A stretch of 64,000 nt of DNA from Blasia pusilla (Eukaryota; Marchantiophyta; Marchantiopsida; Blasiales): NCBI GenBank assembly GCA_050084515.1, contig CM114271.1:28148001-28212000 (forward strand), written 5' to 3'. Positions within the stretch are counted from its first letter, which is position 1. Every line of letters starts with the position of its first letter. A program made the position numbers and the translations under genes. Under the pieces are notes generated by a model that was not told where the DNA came from, searched no databases, and saw only the letters and a program-made list of their open reading frames with translations. Below, piece by piece: positions 12,901 through 25,399 of the stretch.

Positions 12901-15900
12901 TTTAGAAGGTTGGCAAGGAGCTAAACTTAACAAATTTCAGGCCCAACTCAAAATTATAGGAAGCCACTGTTGAGTGCAGAATACGTCTTTCGTTTTAGTT
13001 CACATTCATCCTTCCCTATTCCCAGGATTCCTATCACTTGAGAACTTCTATTTGAGTGTTTGATTGCATTTCTGGAATGGAACATCAAACTGCAAGAAAA
13101 GTAATACACATGGCTTCCAAAAATTCACTCCTCACTACCTTCTTCTCAACTATCACCTTATTCAGCGTCTTCTAAACTTCTACAACTTTCAATTTCTCTA
13201 GGACAGATACTGGCTTCCCCGGTATCTCCCTCTGTTTGCATTGGATGCAAGTACATAGACATTACAGTGGCACCCACAGAAAAAAAATACAAGACAGAGT
13301 TCACAAAAAGTCCTAGGTCGTACTGTCTCACTCAGCATAGTCTACCATCTCAAGTGTAACACTATCACAGACTTCTCATAAAAGTTAGATGCAAAGAGCA
13401 AAATACTACTGGATTCCAAGTGAGCTGCATAATTTTGATGTTTAAATCTCCGTAACAAATACAAGTGAGTGTTTGCAGTAGTCAGGGGCTGCTTGCCATT
13501 GGGAACAAAAACTAATTCTACTAATAGTTGAGTAATGGAGTGCCTACAGTATACCTATAGTCATTGACCATGGAGAACAGAGCAATCAAGACAAAAGGAA
13601 GATTCCATGGTATTCCACGATAGTGGATTCCCTGTAAAACGTCCATAAGTTCATTATTGACTAACACAAACTCAGCAAGACACCAGTTTCTCAGAGGCAA
13701 TGCTCCCATTTTCTCATCCTGAGCCTGGATTAGAAAATTGGTAAAAATCCAATTGCACAAGTTGATTGCACAGAAACAAACAATGAAAGAAAGAGGAACC
13801 AAGCTGATACATACTTCAATGCAGCCACTCTAACTCGATTGCTTTGCTGGTCATTCAATCCATGAATGAAAACTGCCTGCAGAGTATTGAAGTGGGGCCG
13901 AAGTACATCCCCTATTGTCTCTGTCAATGAGCTGAACAGTATCAAGGCCACCTGCACAATTTACCACAATCAGACTGACTGTCTTAACCTTACATTAAAC
14001 CCACCACAGAGAAGAGACCTACGGAATGCTAGATTAAACATGGGAGAAAGACAAGAAACCCTTTGTGGATACCATAACAAAACAGTGGGAGAACGATCAC
14101 GGCAAAACAGTATTGAGGAATCCATGAAATGTCCAAACTTTCTCTCATGACTGTATACCCAGAACAAGAAGTGAAGAAATACTTGAGGAACCCTTATTTG
14201 GGAACCCTGCTTCAGTTCTTCAAATTCAGAGAGGGGGCAATCCCTTGAGCCACCAGAAAAGCAGGATGGGACCACCTAGAGTCAAGCACCTTGTGTGATG
14301 ATGGGACTGAAACGATTAGTCAAAACCTGGTCACTACAGAAAGATCAACTGCGTATGCTGATATTGCTAGGCTGGTAAACTGTACGACAAATTCAGTAGC
14401 CTAGATTCCCTGCCCAAAGCTGCTGAACTTGTACATAAAGTGTATTGGGGATCCCAATCAGGTAAGGTAGATAGTGTTGTAAAGCGCTTCCTGATTGGTA
14501 GATACTTCGCATCAACACTTACACTACATGAGAGTCTCCCTCCTCTCATATGGTACCTTCTGCACTTCTTTCTCTATCTGCCTGGGCAATATGCTTAAAC
14601 CCAGCAACCAATGGAGAATTAATAGCAGCCACTGAAAAGCTACTATGGGTTGAAATGCCTACACCCAAGTTGCAAAGGATGAACGTGTGGCACACACAAC
14701 AGAAGCTGTGTCTATTCAAATCCATGGTTATCCGGGCCACCTTGTATGCTCCTGAATTTTTTTGTGGACACACAAAACTCTTCATGCGGAAGAGCTTAGG
14801 AATTAGAAGAACAACACCCAACAATTTGATACTTGCCCAATTTGGCAAGGTAAGGATGGAGTCCATGACATCAAATATCTGCCATCCAAAGCTCTTAAGG
14901 GTTGAGACACCCACACCTGCTAGACTCCAGTTGCAAAAGGACGAATGTGTGGCACACACAACAGACGCTCTGTCTATTCAAATCCATGGCCATCCCAGGC
15001 CACCTTGTATCCTCCTGAATTTTTTTCTATTATTTTTTCTTTGGGGGGGGCACCCCCAATGAGAGGCCTAAGAGAGTTGACAACACACAAAACTCTTCAT
15101 GCCAATGTGCTTAGAAATTAGGAGGACAACACCCAACAATTTGATACTTGCCCAATTCGGCAAGGTACAGATGGAGATCCATGCCATCAAATATCTGATC
15201 ACGTTTCTGAAGCCCCTCAAACCTATCGATGCAGATAACCTCGACTGCCTCTCTGCTAGAGCTTTTGAAGCTTCTAAGAACAGTGCTACAGCTGGGGAAA
15301 AAAACGGGTACTATGATTGGAGGGAATGGGTTGACCAATAGGACATTTCAATCCATAACTTACCAACAAGCACCAACAAAGATGTTTAGGAGCTACTGCA
15401 CAATAACTATGTCTCAAACAGCAGGGATAGACATCAGAAGATTTAGAGAGGAGAAGCACTGTAGGTGGGAAAACTGGCAAAAGAATGAGACAGTATCACA
15501 CCTGTATGAATCCTGGGAGTCCAAAAAGAAGGCCTTTTACATCTCTAGCCCCATGCCCACTAAGCTTTGTCATGCACAGGCTAGATTTAGATCTGGTTCA
15601 ACTGACCTGGAGTTAGAGAAGAGAAACTTCTCCCATACAAAAAGAGAAAAAAGATTGTGCAGGCACTGCAATTCCAGGACTCTGCATGATAAGGAGCGCT
15701 ATCTTTTCTATTGCAATTACCGTGATAACATCAGGCTAGAGTTTCCTGATCTCTAACATGGCTCCACTCTCATGGTCAGCGATCTCATAGCCAGCAAGAA
15801 CTATATTCAGACTGCTAAACTCTTACACAGGGAGCATCATCTGAAACAGAGGACCTCTTATTCCTCCTTGGTTGTGCTACCTTGTTCCACAATTTGCAAA

Positions 15901-17925
15901 CCAAAGTCCCACGGCCCTTTGGACTCCCAATGGTGGATAAATCGCTGCATTCATTCTGCACCCATCCTAGTCTCTAGCACCGTCCAACCAGGGCAGAGGG
16001 TCTGTCACCTCAATCCTTCGAAAGGAACTACTGAATGGGTAGTCTCTCTCTTGAACATCACAGCTCTATGGTCACGACACTACAAAAGCAACTACTAAAT
16101 GGTACAGATTCTTGAACATGACATCGCCAAGTTGAGGCAGCAGAGGACGCTGGAAGTAATGCACCCCCTCCTCATCCTAGAGTGTTGACACAAGGGAGGT
16201 CAGAGAAGTAGGCCAAATCTTGGATGAAAAATATTCATGCAATTATCAGTACACCAAAACTCTTTAAACCAGCTTAACTGTGGGACCAAGGGGAAAAATC
16301 TTTGGCGGAAACTGAGAACAGAGCAGTCGGAGAGCACTCAAACCAAGACCTGGACACAGAAACCAAAATGTCAGACCATCTCTCTTTATTGTGTATCCTG
16401 AACCAGCAAGACGGAAAGTTATCTGCAGGGGACTCCTTGTTTGGGAATCCAGCTCGCATTCAAGCTGGGATGGTCTGTCTGTGGTTCAAGGATACTCCCT
16501 TGAACCACAGACAGGGCATTGAGAACACAATTGAAGTCCTCCAAGTCTTTGTCTGATGGTGGGGGTGAAACCTCTAACTCACTATCTGATCGCTTGTGCA
16601 AAAATTACAACACTGACGGGAACAGAATACCCTAAATTTGGTACTTAAATTTGGTGTTTATCAGAAACAATGGCCACTGTTCACTCCCAAACCCTCTGTA
16701 CTGGTAAGCAAAGTCTTTTGGGGATCCTAATCAGAAAAGATAGATAGAGTTGTAGGAGTTCCTTGGCTGATATTTGGAAAGTCCGTTCCAACACTCTCTA
16801 TCTTAAGCACCAACTTTATGACAGTCTCCCTACTCTCAGGGTACGTTCTTCCCCTCCTTCTGTGTCTGCACTGATTCGAGTCTCTAGAGCGCAGAGTCGA
16901 CGGTCACTCCAAAAGGAACTACTTCAGGAGTGCAGTCTGGCTCCAGATCGCCAGGGAACCAAATTTGTGGTGATTAGGCTATGAAAGGATTAGTACAGTC
17001 TTGCCCCACACCTCTCATCTCGGAAACCCTGGCCTTTCCTCGTGGAATTCAGGCACTACCTCCACAGCCAGATTACATCTTCATCAACCGTTGCTCGATT
17101 AAAGGAAATGCAAACAATAACTTTTGACCTTGGATGAGTAACAATAAGTAGGAACAAAAGATCATCAATGTGCACATAAATTGAAAATAGATCAACGCCA
17201 CGCGTAGGGAGTTGAGATCACTCACTTCTCTGTGATCTTCTTGCCCACTTTGAGAGCACTGGAACAAGAAAGGAAGCAACTCTGGCCATTCTCTGCTTGG
17301 CACTGCATGTTTTGCTATGACACTGACCACATTCGCACTGGCTCGCCGAACTGGCTGACTGCAGAGATGATACAAAACTCGATCTCATAATTAGACAAAA
17401 ATTAATACTTCTTGAACTTTTTAAAACAAAATCTTCATTGCACGGACGTATATTCAATGAAAGTTGATTTGGAAGAGGACAACCTTCTTCTACAAAGCGA
17501 TTACTTCCTCTTGAAAACCCATCATCCACTTGGTTTCAGTAACGAATGTTCACAATTCGCGTCATTCAGGTACTCCTTGTACAGGGCAAATATAGATATA
17601 GATCAATTCTGAAGTCCAGACTTCCGTCAAGGTAAGGTTTTTCTAATGCTTACACTGGATCGCTAGTGACGCTCTCCAAGAGGATCGATTTAGCCGAATG
17701 CTTTTGTTCTGGAGGTAGTCTCATCCAATGCCCGGTGATTTTCTTTCGTAGGATGACAGCCGCGAGCTGTCGCACATTAGGAGCCTGCGCCGTCCGCAAA
17801 TGGTGCAGCAAGGCAGGCACAATCTGTGAATCTTTGGAGAGCTTACGAATTTGCTCCTCTGCTGCCTTCCGCGCCTCATTATCAGGCACGAGAAATTGCA
17901 GCAGCAGAAACTCCAACTGATCCAT
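3926..17925 (-). CDS. IMB4: Importin-beta family nuclear import receptor, importin-4/IMB4 type, 20 coding exons
   Basis: Karyopherin that carries cargo through nuclear pores with Ran. Exons, 5' to 3' on the minus strand: 17925-17654, 17358-17226, 13951-13815, 12690-12645, 12347-12135, 11993-11487, 11009-10875, 10542-10327, 8818-8729, 8328-8075, 7697-7609, 6841-6798, 6344-6314, 6199-6077, 5719-5499, 5256-5161, 5006-4894, 4790-4655, 4479-4375, 4126-3926. All introns are GT-AG and phases agree throughout, giving 3162 nt and 1053 residues; Arabidopsis IMB4 is about 1048. The ATG at 17925 opens MDQLEFLLLQFL, aligned with the family N-terminus; the frame upstream offers only GTG. Residues about 20-90 are the importin N-terminal domain with NVRQLAAVILRKKITGHW. 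HEAT repeats follow, including AFEIFDELVESPAPLLG and EDHREVALILFSSLTE. Acidic loops lie near residues 600-630 and 784-803. Exons 4, 12 and 13 are only 46, 44 and 31 nt. Introns 2 (3.3 kb) and 8 (1.5 kb) are long. The gene appears intact. The orthologue assignment comes from remembered family sequences. Confidence 0.93.
7115..7430. repeat. Tandem direct repeat, two copies of about 156-160 bp, in importin intron 11
   Basis: Copy 1 (7115-7270) and copy 2 (7271-7430) both begin GATGTAAGATATGTC. They share a long near-identical stretch that runs from the GCATAATTGATAGACCAG word to CACTAGAACT. The block lies inside the intron between the exons ending at 7609 and starting at 6841, so it does not touch the coding sequence. 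It looks like a local duplication. Confidence 0.85.
14440..16100 (+). mobile_element. Decayed LINE (non-LTR retrotransposon) 3' end inside importin intron 2
   Basis: On the strand opposite the importin gene, overlapping frames from about 14550 to 15756 read like the C-terminal end of a LINE reverse transcriptase. The best part is 15229-15756, which has an AQARFRSGSTDLELEKR-like segment and then a zinc-knuckle-like pattern, CRHCNS followed by YLFYC, typical of the end of LINE ORF2. The frame is broken several times, so this is a dead fragment. A stretch near 14440-14590 (GGGGATCC, then GAGTCTCCCT) recurs near 16710-16880, so either two partial copies are present or the region was duplicated. 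Family assignment is by pattern only. Confidence 0.5.
14649..15198. repeat. Tandem duplication of about 250-300 bp within the LINE remnant
   Basis: Copy 1 (14649-14900) and copy 2 (14901-15198) both run from GTTGARAYRCC through GTGTGGCACACACAACAGA and CAACAATTTGATACTTGCCC to ATCAAATATCTG. Copy 2 carries an extra T-rich and G-rich insert near 15020-15080. The copies differ at many positions, so the duplication is old. Confidence 0.85.
16475..16514. repeat. Perfect 17-bp inverted repeat with 6-base loop
   Basis: CTGTCTGTGGTTCAAGG at 16475-16491 is followed by the loop ATACTC and then its exact reverse complement at 16498-16514. Pairing stops abruptly on both sides. It sits in importin intron 2, upstream of exon 3 in the transcript. 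A transcript from either strand could form this stem, but it is shorter than a typical plant microRNA precursor. Confidence 0.9.
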
Positions 17926-20130
17926 GGACGCCACCTCTGGCTGCACTCTTCTGCACCAAATGCGCGGTCTCAGCGATTCTCATATGAAGAACCGAACATG
18001 CCCTCGAGAGGGCCTACGATCTTTTCAGAATCGCTATTTGGTGCAGCGTCTCTGGGCTGGAGGGATCCGCGCACCGCCATTTGGTAGGGCAGCTTGCCAA
18101 GCCCTAAAACGAAAGTTAGGGCATTCTTCTTCAAGGTTCCACTTATTTTTTAGAGTTTACTAGTAAGGGAAAAGTTTTGGGTCGCGGGGATCGTGAAGAT
18201 AAGCGACTGAAATTTAAAGGACCCAAAACTCCTTGATCGGTCCATGCCGCCGAAATCATGGCGCAGAAACTCCGAGGATGATTCTTGGGTCCCAAATATG
18301 CTATAGCACACGACTATTTTCTAGAGAACTGGTTACATCCGGTTACGTTTCCCTCTTTTCGACGGAGGGGATTCGGAATGCACGACGGAGAGGTATGGGA
18401 TTTGGAATGCTAGTGGTGCCACTTCGTGCCTTTCTTGATCATTGCCATGTCTGATGCGTGAAGTGATAAATGTGGATCTTTCTTTGCACCGTGTTTTTCT
18501 TAATGATTTCCATGTCTGCTACACACATTTCTGGTTCTCCACGCTCAATACCCCTGTTGAATTCCAATACAAGACTTCTCTCTCAATAGTTCGAGTGGCA
18601 ATTGTCTTTCTCTTTCCGATCAGGAGTTTCATTTCGCATGATTTTTCTTTCTCTTCAATCAGGAGTTTGAGTTTGAGTTCTCTAGGATGTGCGATCAGGA
18701 TGTACAAGAGTTCTTTTCCGAGTGCAAGGAGTCAGGGGGAGAAGTATATTGGGCGCCCTTTTAAGAACGTCTTGCTGAAATTGGAAATGTCGAAACATAG
18801 GTGGAAACCATAATCTTTCTTGAGCGCAAAAGGATGTTGTATGCAGATGGAATCGAGTACGTTGCACTACAAAGTGCGGCAAATAATTCACCTCCCCGAT
18901 TTGATAACGCTAAGCTTCACTATCATAGCAGTGCGCGCATCGGGCCAAGAACCAACGAAAGAGCTTCACTCCCAAATCACCCGTCAAACGAGCCAGACCC
19001 AAACAGCTCCACACCTTCGCTAGTGAATCAAGCAAGCTAACAACAAATAACCTTCACGATCACAATCTTGCGTCAATCGACCGCGCTTCACCACAACACT
19101 CGAGCATCATGTGAGTTCCGATTGTACACGCTTCACCACAACAATAATGCGTCGGACGAGGCAAATCAATGAAGCTTCATCAACATTGTAATCCGAAAGT
19201 AAGCGCATTAAGATTACAGCCATCGCCGAAATAAAACGAGGGAGAGGTCCATTCCTACTCTTTTCAAATTTGTGATCAATTATGTTCTGGCTTTACGTGA
19301 AACACGAAAATAACTTTGACGGTGAAGTCCATGAGTTGCTGGAGGAAGTGGAGGGATACCCGTAGTAGTACGTTTTCCATCATTGTAGTGGACATAAGTG
19401 CTTCGTTTCGGTTGAAAAATCCAATTGTACACTAGAAAGACCTAACATCGGAAATCGATGGATCCTGCCTAACCCCAGTGAAGTCGCGTGTAAATATCAC
19501 AGACTTGCCAAAATAAATATAGGACCAAGGACGTAGGACTTCCGCGACCCATCGTCGCGGTTTCCATGGGAACCTGCTGTAAGGTGCACCGGAAATAAAA
19601 TGTGTACGCATCCCTTCAGCATCTCTTAAGCTCGTGTGAAATATTTTCTTGCAACTTATTTCATGTCAAATTCTATTTCAGAGAAGACTTTCCAAATCAA
19701 GAAGGCACTCTCTAATAATAATATAGATTGTAATGTTGGATATGTGAGCTACAAACTACTATTTTAAAATTTTCAATACGTTTGGATCTTAACAATTTTC
19801 ACTTATTAATTCATAGGGTTTCTAATTTTGAGTCCTACAAGCCTTCCAAAGCCTCGTCGACGCATACTTCCGTGCATTTTTAGTGTTTAGAGGTCCTAAG
19901 AAGTATTTTTCAATTTTTAGTGGAAAGCATTTTCCTTCCTTTCTTTACTTGCTAGTGAGGATCCGTAAGAGATAGTGCCAACCTTTTTGTATGACCTCAA
20001 TCAACGTGATCAAAAGTATTTTTGAAGGAGTAGTGAGAGGTGTTAAAAAAAGTAGTAGCTCAACAAATTGCATCCTCTAATTAATGTAAAGATTGAGTAT
20101 ATCCTATTCACTCAAAAAATAAATTGTCTA
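17926..20130. other. Upstream region of the importin gene, otherwise no gene seen
   Basis: This holds the presumed promoter and 5' untranslated region of the minus-strand importin gene. I saw no clear TATA box on the minus strand just above 17925, as is common for housekeeping genes. Open frames here (for example 18442-18813) have no recognisable domain. A CGCTTCACCACAAC word occurs twice near 19084 and 19128. Confidence 0.4.
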
Positions 20131-23100
20131 TAGTTGTTGTGATAAATCACATCACATGCATTCTGCAATGGATTTTTCAACAATTATATTATTTCACAAG
20201 CAAATCATTTCCATGTTTACGATATGTGCACTTCTAATCAACCACACTCGTAATAGAAAGTATGCATAACCCCAAGTTATATCATATCTTTTCTATTTAT
20301 TGGTTGTGAATTCTCTTGAGTTGAAACTTTTTTCCATACTATATTCTAATATAACGATTGAAAATAAACACAATGGATTCCAAAAAGGGTTATTTTTTAT
20401 GATGTCCCTCTTAAAATTTCATGGATTCAATTTTCATAATAATATAATCATGAATCATCATCTTCTATCTCATGCAATAAAATAAATCATCTTCATTAAT
20501 TTCCAAGTAATTTAATTATAGAAAATTACAAACCCTTGATATAATTGCAATATCCTACAATGGGACTAGTTATATCTCCTTCCACATTTGTTCATACCAT
20601 AATTAAATCATCCCAAGAAAAGGGACATATGACACAAAAAATGAACCACAATCGCTACCATCTTAAATTAAATGTATTTCAAGATGTAGCATGTATTTAC
20701 ATGTTCAAAAACAAAGATCAAGAGACAATGGTAGTGTAAACCCACATTCTAATGTATGTGTATTTGTGAGAGCTAATTTATGGACAATATATGAATCTCC
20801 TTAGATCCAAGACTAACCACAAAGATAGTTTTATTTCCATTCTTATTTCCTTACTAATTAGGGTATTTCATAAGGCACTCAACATTTGCAAATTATATGC
20901 AAACACAACGTAGACTACCATGTGGTGTACTCTCCTTGTATGAGCCTTCTTCCATGTTGATGTATCATTTACGTCAATCAAATACTTTGTGCTCAAGTAG
21001 AAGATCCTTTTATTTTGAACGGAGAATTTGGTAGATTTACAAGAGATAAGCCTCATCCGAAATATGAAGAAGACCTCATTTGTCATTTTTCCAAATATTC
21101 CATAAGCCTAAGACTTCCAAGTAGCCCACATTGCACCAAAGGCATTTAAAGGGCTTTAAAGTCATGGTTCATATATGGTTCATGCCTCGTTGCTTCCTTA
21201 CCCTCACTTCATATGAAGTTTCTAACAACCATTGGCATTAATTTGAAAATATTGAATTGGTACTCATAAAAATCAACCTAAGCTTTATATGGTGTGATCA
21301 TCATAGAATCCAATCTCTACCTAAATTCACCCTAAATCCCTGCCAATCTTAATCTTTGCAAGCAGAAGACTTAGATTGAATTCAAGAGACTCGATTGGTT
21401 TTGTATTCCATACGTAGCAAAGAAGCTGCCAAACGCTAGTGAGGTTGAGTCTCCCCAAGTGTGTATTTTCTCCATAGCAAGCCTTTTTCCCAAGCCTCGA
21501 CCAATCTCTCAAAGTTACTCGTTTAAATTAGAGCCCGTCGGTTAACTCTCTAATATACGTTCTTTAACTCAAACTTGAAACACGGACAAGCATGCATCAC
21601 GATTAGTTCATGGTTCAAGGACTTGAGCGGATAGAGAAGGAAAGTGTCCTCCCTATAGGAACTTCTGGACTTCTCTGAGGGAATATCAATCCTTCACACA
21701 TGTTTGATAATTATTTCTCTCCCCACCACCTTCACATTTTACCTTACCCATTACCTCCCTAAGCCCTTCATTTTGGCCCAAAGCCCAAATATGGTTTGTG
21801 ACCCAAAGACATAGATTTGACTAGTTATCCATCAAAATGGTGCAGTAGAGGCTTCTTGCAGCTTATGCAACTCCCGTATCCCTAAATACATCTAGGAGCA
21901 CAAACTTGCGTTTTATGTGTAGTACCCATAATGACTTCTTGTTTAGATCTAGATTTGATTAAATTATTTTCTTATCATGTTAGGATATGATGTTTCATCG
22001 AGAGCTCAAATCAACAGGGTTATTGAATTTCATCCTTTACACTATTGGAATTAGTTGTTTACATAACTCTCTTAGATCATGTCCTATTTTCCTTTGAGAA
22101 TGTTTTTATATCTTGTTTATCGCCTAAATGGAAATCTCTTCATGAATCTCTATCTCAAGATTGGAAGATATCTCTGAACTTATTAAGTCTAACGCTATTT
22201 GAAACCTTTGGAGCCCACTACATGTATATGAAGTTATTGTCAAAGTTATCAATGCTTTGCAACCTAAATTTTAGATGGATATCAATGACATTATGTCTTG
22301 TTCATCAAATATATTTAAGCTATCATATTGTGTAACAGATAATGATGTTGGTGAGTCTAATGTTAGTATACTTAACGATCAACATAAAGTATCGTTTAAC
22401 AGTTTAAACAAATTAAAAGGGTAAGGATTTCTTACAGGACCATAATGATATGGCAAAATATTCTTCATTTTATATATTCTTAAAAAGATTTTGGAAATCT
22501 ACCACTATATCACCCCTTCTCATAGCCATGATAGTGGTCGTTATATCTGTGATATCAATCCTTCACACATGTTTGATACTTATTTCTCTCCCCCCCCCCC
22601 CCCTTTTTTAAAGGTTGCACACTAGTAACATTACATATTAATGCAACAACAATGCATTCATCATTCTCCATTCCTATTTGAGGTGATTTACCAAACTTGC
22701 CTATGATTTATGACTCTTACTTATGATTAAAATATGCTTATGTTATAGTTATAGAAGATTTTTTTATAATAACATCCAAGTTATTTCAAATTATCGCTAT
22801 GTATCATATTCGGGTTTTTAAAAAATCTTATGGAAAGCCGTTTGGTATAAAAATAATACTTCTTGTTGGATATCTCTGGTAGTTATTCTCGGTGTGGAAC
22901 CAACAATCTAATAAGCATTGCCTTCATTATCATAGATTCCTCCACATTCTTGGCAAGCATGTCTATCTATGAACTCACAACTTCTATGAGGCACTTTGAA
23001 GGTCCAAATTATATTTACTTCCTCAACTCAATTAAGACTAATATTCAAACTCAAAGTGCAATAAATGATTGTTTGACAAACTTTTTATGTTAGAGAATGA

Positions 23101-23970
23101 AATAATAGACTACATTCATTTGGATGTAACTATTATGAATACTTATTATGAAGGTGTGTCTATTTTCAAGGTGTTAGCTCTAAAATACTTTTTTGGTGAT
23201 ACATTTATCATAGAGATGATGGTCAAATTTGATGTTTCCTTAGGTCGTAAATTAAACCCGTGGATGTAGGATGAAATATTTCATCAATTACCATTCATTA
23301 TAATTCTTGGTATTGTAATACTTTTTACCAACATAACCTCAATCAATGCTAGAACAAGGCAACAACTAAGAAAAAATTGTTCGCGCAAACTTAATAATTT
23401 TGAAGTATTTGGACTTAAAGAATAATCAACTCATTGTTGTACGATTCACTTTGAGATTATACAACATGGCATCTCATAACAACTCGACCAAGGGACATGA
23501 AACTAAGCTAAGTTCTCATAATACTCGTCTGAGCCATTAATTTCAACTTAATTGAATGCAAGGTGTGTCTCTACACAAGCACAACACCAATCCTAAAGCA
23601 TTTAACAATGTGGAGATGAACATATTACCACAACACCACAACCATGTTGTTCCAAAGATATTGTTATAAATACAATTATTTACTTTGAACCATTTGACAC
23701 TTTCCTCTCACGTTTCCACAACCTATATGGATTTTAAAAGCATGATTCTAAACAACATTCATACTTATCAAGAGGAAATCCAACCATATTTTATATAACT
23801 CATCAAGAACCAAATGAAATACTTAGATAATCTAGGCTATATATATTAGCCTGTTAGAAACATAGTGTCATAAGACTTTAAATCTAAACTTGGGTTTTCA
23901 TTAAACAAGTGTGGGATTCCAAGTTTTATCGTGTGAATAAGGATGGTTATGGCACAACTAGTTATTGAAT
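20130..23970 (+). mobile_element. Helitron-like element, decayed copy 1 (Rep part, helicase part, accessory frame)
   Basis: Broken frames line up in order with copies 2 and 3 of the same family in this window. About 20150-20770 matches the Helitron N-terminal domain (a NGFQKGLF segment, then QEKGHMTQKMNHNRYHLKLN). About 20990-21300 matches the next part (RFTRDKPHPKYEEDL and FLTLTSYEVSNNHW). About 22150-22420 matches the start of the helicase domain. At 22863-23250 there is TSMRHFEGPNYIYFL, matching the PMRH region of copy 3. About 23468-23970 matches the accessory frame downstream of the copy 3 helicase. Many stops and frameshifts show it is inactive. I could not fix the ends (TC start, CTRR hairpin end). 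Confidence 0.65.
22590..22603. repeat. Poly-C tract within a dispersed direct repeat
   Basis: A run of about 14 C bases ends the word TCAATCCTTCACACATGTTT...TCTCTCCCC. The same word occurs about 870 bases upstream (21684-21725) without the long C run. It marks a duplicated segment inside Helitron copy 1. Confidence 0.7.
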
Positions 23971-24229
23971 ATTTTTTATTAATTATTTTTTTCAATTTTA
24001 CTTTTTATAGCTTTCATTCAAGTGTTGGAAACCCCTTTAATTGACGATATGTATTTATGAAACTCTTTTGTATCCAGAGAAAGGTGCTTAGATTCAAGAA
24101 CGTAGACCTTAAACAAACCTCACTGACTATAAAAAGCCACCAAACTTTTCAACATTGCATTAGGGAAAATAAGATTTGAATAACATAAGGCATGGTATGC
24201 ATCTCCCTATCACTGTTTATGCTATTGGA

Positions 24230-24960
24230 CTTGACCTTAGTCAAAGATACTCATTTATTTAATGAGTATCTTAGACTAAGATGAAGTCTACTACTTGAGA
24301 AGCAAGTGAAGGTAGTTATAAGTTGGGCTTCAAAAAAGCAATCTATTGTTGTTTTATCTTCAATAGATACTGAATACAAATAAGCAACCAATGCAACATG
24401 TGAAGCATTGTTGCTTCATTGATTACTTTATGAGATTTTTGTTTATAATTCATGACATAGTCTAATATATGCAAACAACATAATTAGTGTTAAGTTTGCC
24501 TATAATCTTGTGTTTCATGCTTCAATAAAGCATGTAGAGTTGCGCTAACACTTTATCAGAAAGAAAGTAATTGCAAGAGAATTGGATCTTATGTATACAG
24601 CCACACATGAACAACTTGTTGATATTTTAAAAATATATTATCTAGAGAAAAGTTTGAGATGCTTTGAAATGATTTAGGAATTAGAGATAACGATATAAGC
24701 TGGAGGGGTAGTTTTGAAGATTACGTTACATTAAAGTTCATCAAACATACAAATTACTATATTTGGTACTCATATAAAGTAGGAAAGATCAATAGTGGTT
24801 TATCGATTAAGCATGACGATCTTCACTAGGGTTAGTTAACCACAATTAGTATGTGAGTGTGAGAGTTGAATCCCAGAAGTCATATCTATTTCATAGTTTT
24901 TTACATCTTTCACTACCCAAAAACGATGCAAGCTTTCATTTCATGGTTAAGGCTTCTCCT
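24230..24960 (+). mobile_element. Ty1/copia remnant: RNase H end, polypurine tract and 3' LTR start
   Basis: From about 24329 the plus strand reads KKQSIVVLSSTDTEYK, then a KHVELR-HFIRKKV-like segment and ATHEQLVDILK. This is the order of the copia RNase H end, and it is interrupted by several stops. A polypurine tract, AAGCTGGAGGGG, lies at 24697-24708, just where it should precede the 3' LTR, so an LTR probably begins near 24709. The following 60 bases (AAAGTAGGAAAG and onwards) resemble the LTR start of the larger copia element at 47.4-52.5 kb, so the two may be distantly related. The rest of this element is missing. Confidence 0.65.
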
Positions 24961-25399
24961 TGTTGATGTCTCAACTATACGTTTTGCCTACTAATGGTTT
25001 ATTTGTTTGCTTTCCTTCCTTAATCCTCTATGTTTATCCATGATTTAAGGGAAAGAGCTACGCTATGCCAAACCAACTATATATATTTGAAAAATATTTC
25101 TTTAATTATTCTCCATTTATTAAGTTCATCATTCATTATAGTTTGCATGTTCTTTGGTATTGGGTGGTTTTTATTGTTGATTACAATTATACCATTATTG
25201 GTGTTAGATGCATCTTTTGAATGTGTGTCCAATTGTGCTTTCATGTAGTAGCTTCTCCTTGCTCCCTTAACCTATACACATCCTCAAGCATATCTTAGCT
25301 TTGCAAACACTTTTGAATAACATCGGCAATTCATTTGGATCCTCGTAATATATCGACATTGTCTAACTAAGACCTAGACAAAACATATCCTTACATTCA
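24961..25399. other. AT-rich stretch, no gene seen
   Basis: This may include the rest of the copia LTR. The small open frame at 25030-25248 is hydrophobic and low in complexity, and I do not support it as a gene. Confidence 0.4.

Noticed and set aside
13630-13800. Alternative importin exon between exons 3 and 4 (frame at 13802-13521)
   Set aside because: A reading with a good acceptor exists, but the exon at 12690-12645 gives AVGALVGYIQ, which fits the family and restores phase.
18442-18813. 123-residue plus-strand frame upstream of the importin gene
   Set aside because: It is rich in Phe and Ser from a T-rich tract and has no domain or homology I recognise.
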